Below are positions 22,277-34,101 of a stretch of DNA of 64,000 nucleotides, piece after piece. A model generated the notes under the pieces. That model was not told where the DNA came from, ran no database searches, and saw only the letters and a list, made by a program, of their open reading frames with translations. Numbering within the stretch: position 1 is the first letter of the stretch; each line of letters starts with the position of its first letter. The translations under genes and the position numbers were made by a program. The stretch is taken from positions 1,019,501-1,083,500 of the forward strand of contig NC_063074.1 of NCBI RefSeq assembly GCF_022605165.1, given 5' to 3'. Origin of the DNA: Purpureocillium takamizusanense. Its lineage: Eukaryota; Ascomycota; Sordariomycetes; Hypocreales; Ophiocordycipitaceae.

Positions 22277-23779
22277 TCAGGCCCGGTTGTGCTTCCCTGG
22301 CGCCTCAGGCAGCGTCGACCTGTACAGCCAGCTCGCGAACCGCACGCTCGGCTTGTCGATGGACCTCGTCACGAAGTCGGCCAGGCACAGCGTGAGCGGC
22401 ATCAGCAGCAGCTGCGGCACCAGGAACGCCGGCTCGAGCCCCGTCGGCCCGATCTGCGGCAGCGACCACCAGTTCCCCCACTGCGGAATCGCCTCGAGCT
22501 GCTTCTCCGTCTGCCAACCGACCATCATGTACAGCCTGTTACCAATGGTCCACAGCACCGGGCCGTGGACCAGGTACAGCGCGTACGAGATGCGGCCCAG
22601 GTACTGGCAGAGCCGCGTCTCGAAGAAGGCCTTGAGCCAGCTGATGCGCGGCACCGCCGCCACCAGCAGCGTCCCCGCCCAGAAGAGGTAGAACCACTTG
22701 TAGCCGAAGACGGCCTGCGGCTTGAGCAGCGACAGGTAGTACCAGCCGCGGTTCCTCGCAAACTGGTCCATGTCGTTGTTATGGCTCGGCACGCCGCCTA
22801 GGTAGATGCTGATGGCTAGCATGTGGTAGACGATGAACATCTTGTACCTGCGTAGGCGCTCAAAGACGGCCGGCAGCTGGCCCGCCTTGGACAGCATGTC
22901 AAAATAGCACAGCAAGGTGCCCGCAAGGAACATGGAGCCATAGGAGCCGTCGGCAATGTACAGAAAGTAAAAGATGAGGCCGACGAGGCACCACACGCGG
23001 GCCTTGCGCGTGCATCGCGAGAGCGCCAGTATCGTGCTGAAGACGATCATGGACCCCCTCATCTCCACGGGGATGGACCAGATGTGGCGGTGAAACGTCA
23101 TCCACGGCTCGCCGCCCTCCTTGAAGATGAAGCTGAAGTTCTTGAACTCGAGATAGAAGGCCCACATCTCACCCAACCAGGTGCTCTGCGGAATGGTTCC
23201 CGTGTCGACCCAGTATCCGAAGAGATGCCATGACGTGGCGTAGACGAGGACGACGGCGACGAGCGGCATGTAGAGCCGAAAGAAGCGCCTGAACAGGGCC
23301 GATGCCAAGTGATCGCTGAGGCCGGCAAAGTCGCCCTTTTCGATGAGGGACAGCGGCTTGAGGGAGAGGACATAGCCCGAGAGGACGAAGAAGACGGTCA
23401 CCGAGTAGTGGCCGCCGGTGAAGAAGGTGCGCACGCCGGGCAGCGTGGCAAAGTAAAAGTTGCCCTCGAAGCCAAAGGCATTCTCGAAGATGAAGGGGTT
23501 GCGCACCCAGAGCTCGTGGTGGTGCCAGTAGACGAGGAGAGCCGCGAAGCCGCGCAGGCCATCCAAGTAGGCCGTCGGGCCTGGGTTCTGAGCACCGTGG
23601 GACGACAGCCGCAGCCACGGCCTGAGGCGACTGAGGATCTGGCCGGGCTTCGACTTCCACGACGACGCCTGCCGGCGGCCCGGGTAAGCAATGTCGGAGT
23701 CGGAGTCGGACGAGGCGGCGGCGAGCTTTGCCTCGTCCCAATTGTCGCCGCCGAGCAGACCGGACGAGACCGAGGGCAT
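22277..23779 (-). CDS. Acyltransferase-3 family integral membrane protein
   Basis: Single exon, 500 aa from MPSVSSGLLGG. The open frame extends a further 360 bases upstream, but that part is low-complexity and unlike the family, so the Met at 23779 is preferred. After a cytosolic head of about 80 residues, YLDGLRGFAALLVYWHHHELW gives the conserved Arg and His of acyltransferase_3 (PF01757). FFVLSGYVLS and YLGRISYALYLVHGPVLW are further family motifs. About ten hydrophobic helices are visible. Relatives move acetyl or other acyl groups from a cytosolic donor to sugars, lipids or small molecules across a membrane. The substrate cannot be read from sequence. It shares orientation with the type II protein downstream and is divergent from the GT32 gene. 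Confidence 0.9.
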   Translation of the reverse strand: MPSVSSGLLGGDNWDEAKLAAASSDSDSDIAYPGRRQASSWKSKPGQILSRLRPWLRLSSHGAQNPGPTAYLDGLRGFAALLVYWHHHELWVRNPFIFENAFGFEGNFYFATLPGVRTFFTGGHYSVTVFFVLSGYVLSLKPLSLIEKGDFAGLSDHLASALFRRFFRLYMPLVAVVLVYATSWHLFGYWVDTGTIPQSTWLGEMWAFYLEFKNFSFIFKEGGEPWMTFHRHIWSIPVEMRGSMIVFSTILALSRCTRKARVWCLVGLIFYFLYIADGSYGSMFLAGTLLCYFDMLSKAGQLPAVFERLRRYKMFIVYHMLAISIYLGGVPSHNNDMDQFARNRGWYYLSLLKPQAVFGYKWFYLFWAGTLLVAAVPRISWLKAFFETRLCQYLGRISYALYLVHGPVLWTIGNRLYMMVGWQTEKQLEAIPQWGNWWSLPQIGPTGLEPAFLVPQLLLMPLTLCLADFVTRSIDKPSVRFASWLYRSTLPEAPGKHNRA

Positions 23780-25434
23780 GACGAGGGTCCTCGAGGGGGG
23801 GCCGGTGTCAACGCGAACAACGACGCGGCTCGCGAGCTTGCTGTTGCGATGACGGTGATGTTGATGGCGACGACGACGACGAGCAACGGATCGCGGCGAC
23901 TCAATGCGGGTCACAGACGCAGCTACCGCGCTCGTCGTGCACGACGGATCTGGCGGCGCCGCGGCACACAGGCAAGGGCCGCATGTGGGATGACGCCGGG
24001 GGGCGGCGGGCAGGCATCTGGGCCAGGCGTACGTACACTGTGGACAGACGTCGATGCGCACAGCCTGCGTGAGGGCGTGCCTTGCACTGGCAGACAGGAC
24101 ACACATGGGTGGATGGAGACTCCCTGCTGTGGCGCGCACACTCTGGCGCCTTCGTACCGGTACATCCAGTGCGAGACGGGCTTGGAGGTACTAACTGGAG
24201 GTTCGGCCTCGGGTGACGCAGTGCCTGCTGCACCGTAAAATTTCAGGCAGGGCGACCTGAGCCTAGAAGCCCGACCGAGGCTCGCTCGGCCCTGGACCCT
24301 CCCCCCATCCCGTCATCGTGTGTTCCCCCCCAATTCCCCCATCTCCCCACCCCCCACCACCACTGACCAGACCAGCAAACTCCCACCACCCATCAGTATC
24401 GCACCCATGACTGATAGCAATGATCGTCCCCTCCCCCGGCTTGTGGGCTCGCGCCTCCCGGTCCATGCCCTCTCGGACCTCGCGAAGGCCGCTTCTGGCC
24501 AATGGCCCGCACTGAATGGACAAGTCCCTGCAACGGCGCGCTCGACGGATCCCAACCGAAGTCCCAATCTCGACCCACTGCCCTCCGCTGACAAGCCTTA
24601 CAGGCCCTTGCAAGCCTGGCCCGAGTGTGGGAGGCGGGCGGGCGCTACCGCGCGAGTCGAGCGCTGCCCAGCGGCTCGCGTGCATCGGGATTCGGGACAG
24701 CCTTTGGACTGGACAGGGCTGGATGGCTGGCTGCCATGCTACGTTGGTGGGTAGTACCTCCCATGCCATCTGGGTTGCCTTGTGCGCGCACGCCTTTGCC
24801 GTGCGCCGCCAGTGGGTAGGCAATTTCCCTTTTCCTGGGGCGGGTAAGGTAGAAGCACCTCAGCGCCAGGCGGTTTTCCAGGTTCCCGCGCGCGCGCAGA
24901 AAAACCATATCGCCATTCAGTGCCTGAGCGGGCTGCGGCCACAGCACGTGCTGGGCTTGGCCAGGCCGCTGGCTCCCATCCCGATGCCCACCCCCGGCTA
25001 GAGAGAGATACGTAGAGGGTGAGCGGGTGGGAGTGAGTGCGCCATCACGCCTCCACAGACTGCCCGTCGCATGTACTACGTATCTTTTTTTGGTCTTCGT
25101 AAGTGCGCACCAAGTTTGTCCCGCGTTTTGACTTGGCAGACGAGGTACCGTAAGTACTGTACTCTCGCTGCGTGACGCTTTCTCCCCCCGCCGTCCTTCC
25201 CGCCAAACCAGCAACGCCAACCCCAACTCTTTTGCTCGGCATCCATCCAGCCTCGCCTCGTACTGCGCTGCCTGCGTCTCCGGCGTGGGTGCTTGACGAC
25301 TCATATTCGCTCGTCCTTGCGCCATGCTGGAAGACCACAACGGCACTCCAAAGGATCCCTGACAGCCCCTGCGTCTTACTCTTCACCTGCAGCGCCTGGC
25401 CGGCACCTCGCCCGCAAGTACAAGGCCGCCAGCC
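23780..25434. other. Divergent intergenic region between acyltransferase and GT32 genes
   Basis: About 1.65 kb that must carry both promoters. It is C/T-rich close to the GT32 start (25190-25434). Open frames inside are GC-rich noise, including the N-terminal overhang of the acyltransferase frame. Confidence 0.55.
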
Positions 25435-26649
25435 ATGAAGAAGATGGACACACCGCCGCTCACGCCCACGCACAAATTCGCTCCCGTCAAGCTTCCTCCC
25501 GTCAAGCTGTCGCCAATGAACATTCCCTTCCCGCGGCGCCTGAAAAAGGCCGTCCCCGTCTACGTGGCGTGTGTCCTCCTCATCTTCATCTACTTCAACA
25601 TCGACGCCTTCCCCCGCATCACAGACGACGAGCAGGTGCCGCCCCCTGCAAGGCTTCCCGGGAGCACATTCCCGCAAAAGATATGGCAGACTTGGAAAAT
25701 TGACCCGCTGCTCTTCGGCATCACGGAGACGGTGCGCGCCACGACATGGCTGCAAAAGAACCCCCAGATGCGGTACGAGGTCATCACCGACAGCAACGAG
25801 ATGACGTACGTCGAGGAGCACTTTGGCCCCGACGGCGTCAACCGCCCGGACATTGTCGAGTTTTACCGCAACGTAAAGCTCCCCATCATCAAGGCGGACC
25901 TGCTGCGGTACATGATCCTTTACTCAGAGGGCGGCGTGTACGCCGACATTGACGTCGAGGCGCTCAAGCCGTTCCACCGCTTCCTCCCGGAGCGGCACAA
26001 CGAGGAGGACTACGACTTGGTCGTGGGCATCGAGGTGGACGAGCCGCAGTTCAAGGACCACCCGATCCTAGGGCAAAAGTCGCAGTCGTTTTGCCAATGG
26101 ACCATCATCGCCAAGCCTCGGCACCCGGTGATGCTAAAACTCGTGGAGAATATCATGAAGTGGTACAAGGGGGTGGCCAAGAAGCAGCGCGTACCCATCT
26201 CGCGCGTGGAGCTCGACTTTGACCAGGTCATCACGGGCACGGGCCCGTCAGCATTCACATCGGCGCTGCTGGACGAGATGAACCGACAGCAGCCCAAGGG
26301 CGCGGCCAAGGTGACGTGGGACGACTTCCACCACATGGACGAGTCTAAGGTCGTGGGCCGGGTGCTGGTGCTCACGGTCGAGGCCTTTTGCGCCGGGCAG
26401 GGTCACTCGGACTCGGGCAACCACGGGTCGCGCGGCGCGCTCGTCAAGCACCACTATCACGCGAGCAACTGGCCGAGCCGGCACCACCGCTACAACCACC
26501 CGGCGTACGGCCAGGTCGAGGAGTGCAACTGGAACGTCGAGTGCGTGCAGCAGTGGGACAAGGACGTGGCTGGTTACGAAAAGCTGTCGGCCGAGCAGAA
26601 GAAGGCCAAGGTGGCGGAGCGCGTGAAACAGGTCAATGGCGGGTCATAG
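25435..26649 (+). CDS. GT32 (OCH1/HOC1-like) glycosyltransferase
   Basis: Single exon, 404 aa. The start at 25435 sits in CAGCCATGAA; a second Met lies three codons on. Residues 1-40 are cytosolic and basic, then VPVYVACVLLIFIYFNI is one transmembrane anchor (type II, Golgi topology). The catalytic part shows the GT32 features: FPQKIWQTWK, PIIKADLLRYMILYSEGGVYADIDVE with the DXD motif (DID), and a C-terminal WPSRHHRYNHPAYG region. Relatives of OCH1/HOC1 transfer mannose from GDP-mannose to N-glycan or other acceptors in the Golgi. The sugar and acceptor here are inferred only from the family. It is divergent from the acyltransferase gene, and both may act on the same surface glycan. Confidence 0.92.
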   Translation: MKKMDTPPLTPTHKFAPVKLPPVKLSPMNIPFPRRLKKAVPVYVACVLLIFIYFNIDAFPRITDDEQVPPPARLPGSTFPQKIWQTWKIDPLLFGITETVRATTWLQKNPQMRYEVITDSNEMTYVEEHFGPDGVNRPDIVEFYRNVKLPIIKADLLRYMILYSEGGVYADIDVEALKPFHRFLPERHNEEDYDLVVGIEVDEPQFKDHPILGQKSQSFCQWTIIAKPRHPVMLKLVENIMKWYKGVAKKQRVPISRVELDFDQVITGTGPSAFTSALLDEMNRQQPKGAAKVTWDDFHHMDESKVVGRVLVLTVEAFCAGQGHSDSGNHGSRGALVKHHYHASNWPSRHHRYNHPAYGQVEECNWNVECVQQWDKDVAGYEKLSAEQKKAKVAERVKQVNGGS

Positions 26650-26924
26650 AGTCGGCCGTCAGGCTGCCAGGGGTTTCGGCGTTTGTTGTTCTACTACTAC
26701 TATCACTACTACCGGGATTGCGACCGTCCGGTATAGGAGCGGCAGTTCTTCAGCCTATAGACGGGGGTGGGCACGGCATTTGACGCATATCACAATTGTA
26801 TATACCCAGCTGGGTCGTCCTTTGTACTGTACAGTACGAGATACGTCACGAAGCGCGAGGCTCGGGGTTCTTGGTATCTGGATTTCGGGTCAACAGATAT
26901 GTACTTTATCAACATTTCACATGA

Positions 26925-27056
26925 TATCAAGTCTCTTCGCGATGTTCCTGTGCGTAGGATACACGTCGCATATCGTAGATACATTCCACGTTGTACATGG
27001 TCTTAGTTCTTTACGAGCTTTCCTGAGCGTGAGCTACATGTCGTATATCGTAAGTC
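26925..27056 (+). repeat. Imperfect tandem duplication, about 75-bp period
   Basis: The segment around 26930-26980 (CTTCGCGATGTTCCTGTGCG ... CATATCGTAGA) reappears about 73-75 bases later, around 27005-27053 (CTTTACGAGCTTTCCTGAGCG ... GTATATCGTAAG). Translated in one frame, both copies give an SSL-x-AFL-x-V-x-Y-x-S-x-IV pattern. The duplication is old enough to have diverged by roughly a quarter of its positions, judged by eye. Confidence 0.6.
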
Positions 27057-27663
27057 GCATTGCGCAGCACTGTACTTGCTTAGGTACTTCGCACAATGCG
27101 TACAGTAACGCCGGGCACATGCCGTGGTGTTTCTCTCTTTCGCACAACACGAGCAGTCATGTCCGCGCCACATTCTCGTCACGCGCACCGCCGCTCTCTC
27201 TCTACCCATCTCTCAGCTCAGCCCCGGAGCGGTGGCGGCGGCGTCGGCGGCGGCGGCAGCGCGTGCCAGCGACGAGAAGACGGAAGCCACGGTGGAAGAA
27301 GATGCAGTGCCCAAGGGTCGGAAGCTCGCGCCGCCCCGCGGCCGCTGCTGCTGGGCCATCAACGCGCCAACGATCGGTGCTTGAAACCACCGCCTGCCGG
27401 CCCGTGCCCTCCCCCGTCCCATTCCTCCTTCTCCCCATCCTCCCCGCCGCCGTGGCGGACCCCTGCGATCCTATTGCTGGAGCGAAGCACGCCGGCGGTT
27501 CACCACGATGGAGATTTGGCGATCAGCGAGCCGTGCGGCGGCGGCAGAAGGATCACAAAACGGGCCCAGCGGGGAGAGAGGTTATTACAGGACTCGGGGG
27601 ATTTGTTTTTGTCTCATACGTGCTATCTCTCGCAAGGTTGGTCGGCACCTTCATCATGTCCAC

Positions 27664-27703
27664 CACACGCACACACGCACGCACGCACGCACGCACGCAC
27701 ACG
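27664..27703 (+). repeat. CACG/ACGC tetranucleotide array
   Basis: About eight ACGC units flanked by CACACG variants. It is a simple microsatellite in non-coding DNA. Confidence 0.8.
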
Positions 27704-30322
27704 CTCACAGGCTGCAGTAAGCGGGCGGCAACCCAAGGTGAGGTATGTACTCGTACCTACTTCGTACGTGGGTAGGTAAAGTGTAAGCTAGGTAGGAGTT
27801 CGTATCGACGCCGGACTGATATGCCGAATGTAACAACAGGGCGACCAATACGGTAGTGTAGCAGCGGCATCAGCCATCACCAACACACGCGAGACACACA
27901 TGCGCGCACATAACACTCACTCACACTCTCACACACACGCACATGGTAATGCAAAGTACCGCACTGCCCCAAGGAGAGACAGAACAGACAGCGAGCAAAG
28001 ACCGACAAGAACCGCCCATGTATGTCCCACGCCGGCCAGCCAGCCAACCAACCGGACCGCGCGCCCGGCGCGGCATCCACCCCCGGAAAGGTCTTCACAT
28101 GTCACCGAAGCGGGTGCCGGGGGCCCCGTTTTGGGAAGACAGCTCCGACGCTTACATGACGGCGTCTTACTCTTGGTTGCACGGCGCCGGGGAATTTTTT
28201 TTTTTGTTTTTTTACCTGTTCGCGTTACCGCTACATACAGAACTGTGTAGTACCTTGTTGGAAGGCGACTGCAAGTTAGACGCCTTGGTTGATCAACCTC
28301 AATTATCCCTTCGACATGCCCCCCTCTTCCTCCCAGACCCCCAGCTGCTGCCCCCTGCTATTGCCCGCACCAATTATTCAAAGTCGTAGCCCAAACTGTG
28401 CCCATAGTAGAAGCTAAGAAAAGCATGGCAGGTGGCCACCTCCGTATCGGCAGCAACTAATAAGGTTTGCTGCAGGCTACTGCTGGTGCTACTGGTTACT
28501 GGAAATTGCGAGGGGATTGCATGCGCTTTTGCGCTTCGAGATGGTGGCCTCGATGCCTCAACACTGCACCAGTGACATGCAGTTCCGGGGGGGGGGGGGA
28601 CTGTCTGTCTGCGTGTGGCGTCAGTCTTGAAGCTTGGCCCGCTGGTCGCCGTCTTGGATCTGGACTGGGGCCGGTGTGGCTCCCACGTTTCTGGGCTGGC
28701 CTTGGCCTTGGTGCGATGCAAGTACCTGTACTAGGTACCGGTACCTAGCTTAGCTGCCTGGTTACCCTTGTGGCGCTGGCGCGCGAATTTGGAAAAATCG
28801 CTGCAGACAAAAAAACGAGACAAGACAAGAAGAGGAGAGTGGCGCTCGAGCCGCACTGCAGACTCAGCGGGGAAGCCTTGCCCCTTCGTAATTGCCCGCG
28901 CCCACCCGCATCCACCCACGCCACCCTCCACAGCAACACCCACACACACCCACGATCCACTGAGCGGGCGGCCCTTCTTTTTTTTTCCTCCTCTGTCTTT
29001 TGTCTCCTTCTCCCCGCCAGGCTCGGTTACAGCTCCGCGGGGGCGGCGACGTCGACGATTCTACCCAACCCAGACCCAAAGACCAGGTCCCTAGTACATA
29101 GCACCCAGGCCAGGCTTTACTGGCCCTGTTTCTCTCAGCAGGCCGCTCGGCCAAACAGACGACGAACCAAAACCCACCCCCAGCTTTCTCGGTCCTCGCT
29201 GGTCTGCCGCCCCCCCCCCTCTCATCTCGTTTTCTGGCTCTGGTCGAGTTCGGGTGGCGTTCCTGCAGGAGGAGCAGCGAACCATTCACTGCCCGCAGAC
29301 ACGACGGGGACCATCACAACCAGCATCGGAGGGACCCCCCAGGGCAGTCAGCCGGGCATGTGATGATGGCCACTCAGTTCACGGGGCGTGGCGGCTGCCG
29401 CTTACGAACGAACCCTCTCATGACAACGGTAGAGACAGATACGAAGAGCGAGAGAGACACACAGGTGATGTGTCTGCGCGGCGCTTTTCGGGAGGGGCGA
29501 ATGGTTCGTCTCGTCTCCCTGTGAAGGAGGTTGGCCGATGAGCGATAGGCGATGCACACCGTCGTCATCCTACAGCACGCCGCAGATATCGTACCGCACC
29601 CACGGGGCGCACACCTGCACACGCGGTCGCACACACGCACGACCGCCCGCCCGTACATTACGAGCGAACCGTCACAACAACAAGGCGACCCCCGGCCGAA
29701 TCGCGGATGCGAGATAAGCAGCGCCTAGTGGCGGTGGCACGACGTTCGCCCGCCCTGCCCACCCGCTCGGCTGAACTCACGCAGTTGCGCCCAGTGCGTC
29801 GTACTTCGTACTTGCGAGCAGGACCGACAGGCCGCCGTTCATTCGGCGCCATTTATTTTGGGGGGCGGCAACACAGCTGACTTGATAGCCCTGGGAAACG
29901 GGGTGGCTCGACGCCATGAATCGATCGTCCATACGACTGCCTGTCTGACTCTGGCTTAGGCCCATGGGCCCAGAATACTACTGCTACTAAAAAAACAAAG
30001 TGCCTACGGCTGGGCTCCGCTCCCTGCGAAGGCGCGATGCGGCAAACAGAGGAGATGTCGCCCACGAACACCCCCCAGACCCCCATCGCCTGCCCACCGG
30101 CATGGATGGCTGGGTGGACAGATGGCATGATGTAGAGAGGGCGACCAAAAGCCGCGTCTGCTGTCCACCGCGTCGCCCGCTGCAAGGGCCCAAGGATCTG
30201 GTCCACCCGCATCCCACTGCAACACTGTCGGTGGCCGCCACACGCCGCGGTCCCGAAGAGGTGGAGTTCCCTTTATAGACTTTCTCGCGACAGGGCCTCG
30301 TCGCCGCTGTGCCGCATTGCTA

Positions 30323-30368
30323 CAGCATATGTACAGCATATGTACAGTATATGTATGTACATATGTTC
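30323..30368 (+). repeat. CATATGTAC palindromic repeat array
   Basis: GCATATGTACA occurs twice, followed by GTATATGTATGTACATATG, so the whole stretch is rich in self-complementary TATGTACATA words. It could form a hairpin; no function is assigned. Confidence 0.55.
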
Positions 30369-30769
30369 CAGTGAGACGCTGTTGCTGCCCTGATGGTTGG
30401 GCTCTCATTCTGCCGGCATCAGATCCGCCTCCCGGTCTGTCAGCCAGGCCAGGGGACGATGCTTGTTTTCGTTGGTGAAGAACCAAGCACCGTGTCCGGC
30501 ACTGATTGAGGTTAGGAACTTGCCCGTTGGGGAGTCCGTGTGAGTTTCGCCCGCGTTAGCCCGAGATTGGGGTGGGTTGTGGATGGATGGACGGGATGGG
30601 ATCCCCATGCGGCGCTGCCAACAGCCACAGCACATGGGGACGCACACACACACACACACTTAGCTCTCTCTTGCCTTCCCGTGTGCAAGATCCAAGGCCG
30701 GTACCTAGCGTCAGCCTGGCCCGCTCGCCGTCCTCGTCGGCTTACATGCAATAAAACTGCGAAAAGGTC

Positions 30770-30917
30770 CGCGCCTCATCTCCCGCCTCTCGCCGCCCCC
30801 CCCCCCCTTCCTACCTCTTCACCCGCCTTTTCTCACTCTCACCGTTACTTTTGGATCAAATCGTCACTCGCTTCGTTTTGTTCCTCTCCAAATCAACCCT
30901 CAGAAAACACCGCAACC
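30770..30917 (+). promoter_or_regulatory. C/T-rich leader of the CFEM gene
   Basis: A poly-C run followed by CTTCCTACCTCTTCACCC and TTTTCTCACTCTCACC reaches to the start context CACCGCAACCATGA. This is the common arrangement at fungal transcription starts. The exact start is not known. Confidence 0.45.
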
Positions 30918-31503
30918 ATGAAGTCGTTTGCTGTCGTCGCCGTCGCCCTGGCCACTCTGGCCGCTGCCCAGAGCCTCTCTGACATCCCCTCGTGCGCGCT
31001 GCCCTGCCTCGACGACGCCGTCAAGGCGTCCACCAGCTGCGAGACCACCGACATCCCGTGCGTCTGCAAGGACATGGAAAAGGTCCAGGGTGCCGCCGCA
31101 GGCTGCATCCTCAGCAAGTGCGGCCAGGATAAGGCCCTGAGTACGTTTCGCCCGTCTCTCACACATCCCCTTCACTCATGCCCCGCCACGCGCCATGTGT
31201 CTGAACTGGTGTATACAATGTAACTCGGCCTGCTGACACTCTCTGTTCGACCTCATAGACGAGGTTCTGCCTGCCGCCAAGAAGCTCTGCTCGGCCGCCG
31301 GCAAGAACACCTCGTCGGGCTCTTCCAAGCCCACCAAGAAGCCCAGCGGCACGGCCACGGCCACGGCCAGCCCTACCGTCACGGTCCCCACGCAGCAGCC
31401 CTCGACGACGGCCCCTACCGGCCCGCCCACCGTCACCGCCGGCGCCGCTGCCTTCGCCCCCGTCGGTGGCCTGGCCGCCCTCGTCGCCGTCCTGGCCCTG
31501 TAA
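30918..31503 (+). CDS. Small CFEM-domain GPI-anchored protein
   Basis: Exons 30918-31140 and 31259-31503 encode 155 aa; the intron is GTACGT...CATAG (118 nt). Residues 1-17 are a signal peptide ending LAAA. The CFEM domain covers about 22-86 with eight cysteines at 26, 30, 41, 48, 50, 63, 68 and 85. Asp45 in the TDIPCVC motif corresponds to the axial haem-iron ligand in characterised Candida CFEM proteins. A Ser/Thr/Pro/Lys-rich spacer and a hydrophobic C-terminus (AAFAPVGGLAALVAVLAL) indicate GPI attachment. CFEM proteins of fungi serve in haem capture, adhesion or as secreted effectors; which applies here cannot be told from sequence alone. Confidence 0.94.
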
Positions 31504-34101
31504 GCGGTATCAGCCTTACGGGATGAAACTGCTCACGGGACGTCACGGATCGGAGCCGGCTTATGGAGACCACCGCAAGGAGTGAGACGTGCGCGTCACG
31601 CGTAACCTGGAGCGGTGGTGGGCTTGGTGGCCGCCAAGGCTTGTTTTTGTACCTTCACTTCTCTCTCACACACACAAACACACACTTATCACATAGCCTC
31701 GCCTCGCGGCTGACTGGGTGCCCGTCGCCATGTTTTCTTGTGCCGAGGGGGACACAGTTTTGCTGCTTGCTTCCCCTCCCCCGGTTACATGCATCACGGC
31801 GCTCAGGGATGTTCAGTCATGACCAGCGGCTTTTGCAGTTGGGTGAGTGAGGATGACGCGGCGATGATAGACGCGATATGTGTACGGTAGACTTTGGAAC
31901 ATATTGTTTAATGGGCCCCTCTCCCAACCCCCCCCCCCCCTCGGGCTCACACCCGCGCGGATGGGCCCTGGGAGCGCGAAACGGATATTATATTATATAT
32001 ATACCTTGGGTTTGCCGACAATGTGGCCCATTTACCCCACCTCGCATTCGCTTGCGCTGAAGACCTTTGTCGTCGTAGCGTGTAACTTGATAACGTAGCA
32101 GTCGCAGTTTCTTGTACGTACTCGTAGTTGATGATGATGATGATGATGCGACGGCTGTGGTGCTGCCCGCTTGGCGGCGGGCTCAGGCATGGGCCTTTTG
32201 CTCTGGACGGGGGACGGCGCTTGGCGACGCAGCCCGGGGGGCGTCCACGAAGCCAGTTCTCGCCGGCGGGGCCGCATCGCCATCGCGGAGGGCTCATTGT
32301 AAGCCCCACGGCCAATGTGGCACTCAAATAGGGTTGAGCACTTTTTTTTTTGGTTCTTTTCTTTATTCTCTGTCCCACGGACTGAGAGAGATGATGGTAT
32401 TATTCAGATATACAAAGGATCAGGGCCAAACAAAAACCATGGAACACACGGTCTGCGAGAATGGCATGTACGGGAGAAGATAGGACATGTATTCACGTGC
32501 CTACCCGGGTGCCGTGTCCAACAGCTTTCTACAAGATATAACTGCGTTGGTGCATCCGTGTATACCCCGCACGAGCCAGGCGGACAAGCCTGCACGGGTG
32601 TAGGCAGGTATCGGGACTAGGGGAGGCGGCATGGAGAGGAGGATGAAGCCTCGTGGGCGCGGCGCGCGCTAGAGTCGTAGTAAAGGGAAGCAAAGGAAAG
32701 GAAAGGTGAGTGTGGCGTGCCATTGGCCTCGGCGCCTCTTTTTTGACGTTGCGCGTACGACGTACATGACGCGTCGGTGGGAAACGTGTTGTGCGAGGCC
32801 GTACGTAGTAGTGGTACTGTTACCGCTGCTGACGGGGGGGGACTGTCGATGCAAAGGGGGATGGTGGTGGTGGTGTTTGGGCTCTTTTGACTCTTGATAG
32901 TAGCAGTAGTAACTTATTAGTGGCAGCATCACCACCCACCACCTACTCCCCTCTCTGGGCGCCGGTCGCCGTTGGAGGGAACCCCCATCGAGTGATGGAT
33001 GAACGGCGTTGATACCGTGGCCCTGTTTTGTCTGTCCCCCGTCCGTCTGTCTACCAGCCTGCTTGCCGCACATGGGGGTTCTCCCTCCCTACTACGCTCT
33101 TCGTCATTCCCAGTATCAGTGTGCAAACTACACAAAAGAATGGCATGTAGTCGGTTTCGTGCTACACCCCTTTGCTCCATGGTGTGCGTCGCAATGACAC
33201 ACGGCATAAACATGAAGACACACACACGCGCACACGGCATAAAAATGGGGCTTCCCGTCTCTCTCCCGCCTCCTCCCTTGTCTGGCCCGGCCGAGAGACA
33301 GACTTTCGTCCGACCGCCCGCCCGTCCGTCCGCCTGTCCGAAACACCGGCCCGCCTCCTGCCAAGAGAACAGCGACCAGACGAGACGTCATCTCGTATCC
33401 CCTCAACCATCACCAGCAGCCTCATTGACACCAATCCACGGACGGTCGATGCCGTCCCCCCCGTCATAGCAACCCATCAACCCAAGGACGGATACCGCGG
33501 GGGGTTTTTTTTTTGTTGAGAATGGCGGAATAACCTCACCCACCTCTGTGCTTTGTACGTACCTCTTTCTACGGCTCTCTCGCAACACTGGTGGTATTGC
33601 AGTGTCGTACTCCTCCGCCTCTGCGCGCCACGCGACCCGCAACCATGTAGGAGGAGAGCGACCTGGGGCTGAACTCTAATGATAGCCCATCTCTCCTCTT
33701 CTGGATGTCGTCGCCGTCATAGACCGCCAGCTCGTGCAGCGACGCGAGCGCGCGCGCGTGCGCGACTCGTAACCCCAACCTCTCGCGTTCCTTGGCTTTA
33801 CGTGGCGGGTCGTGGGACCGTTCCGTTGCTTGCCCGTCGCTGCTGCTGCTGCTGTTGCCAGTATTGTCATCGCGGTGCGCATCAGCAAAGACGCGCCCGA
33901 CCCCCCGACGCTCAACGTCTGAGGCCATCGCCACATTTTCATATTACCCTACGACTGGTATATTACATGACGAGGAGGGGGGCGACTACACACGCCTTCG
34001 CTTCACTCTTGTGTCCGCCGCCGCCGCCGCCGCCGCCGTCGCAGTCATCAAGGTCGAACCAAGAAAAAAAAAAAAACCAATACCAGCACCGCGCCTCCAT
34101 C
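31504..34101. other. Intergenic region upstream of the FAD oxidoreductase gene
   Basis: About 2.6 kb with poly-C (about 31930), GAT and TG/CA microsatellites. The open frame of the oxidoreductase extends upstream to about 33679 without family content. No other gene is supported. Confidence 0.55.

Larger units (their letters stand above)
26650..30917. other. Intergenic region with tandem and simple repeats
   Basis: About 4.3 kb without a supportable gene. Features seen are an imperfect tandem duplication (26925-27056), an ACGC/CACG array (about 27664-27703), a G run near 28589, two exact TACTTCGTAC copies (27758, 29802), a palindromic CATATGTAC array (30323-30368), and the leader of the CFEM gene. 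Several open frames of 90-380 codons are low-complexity or Arg/Pro/Ser-rich and show no family motif. Confidence 0.6.

Noticed and set aside
23780..24139. Upstream extension of the acyltransferase frame (120 codons)
   Set aside because: His/Arg/Pro/Cys-rich and without family similarity; the Met at 23779 gives a normal-length protein.
33679..34101. Upstream extension of the oxidoreductase frame
   Set aside because: Relatives begin just before the Rossmann motif, and the extension is low-complexity; the Met at 34102 is preferred.
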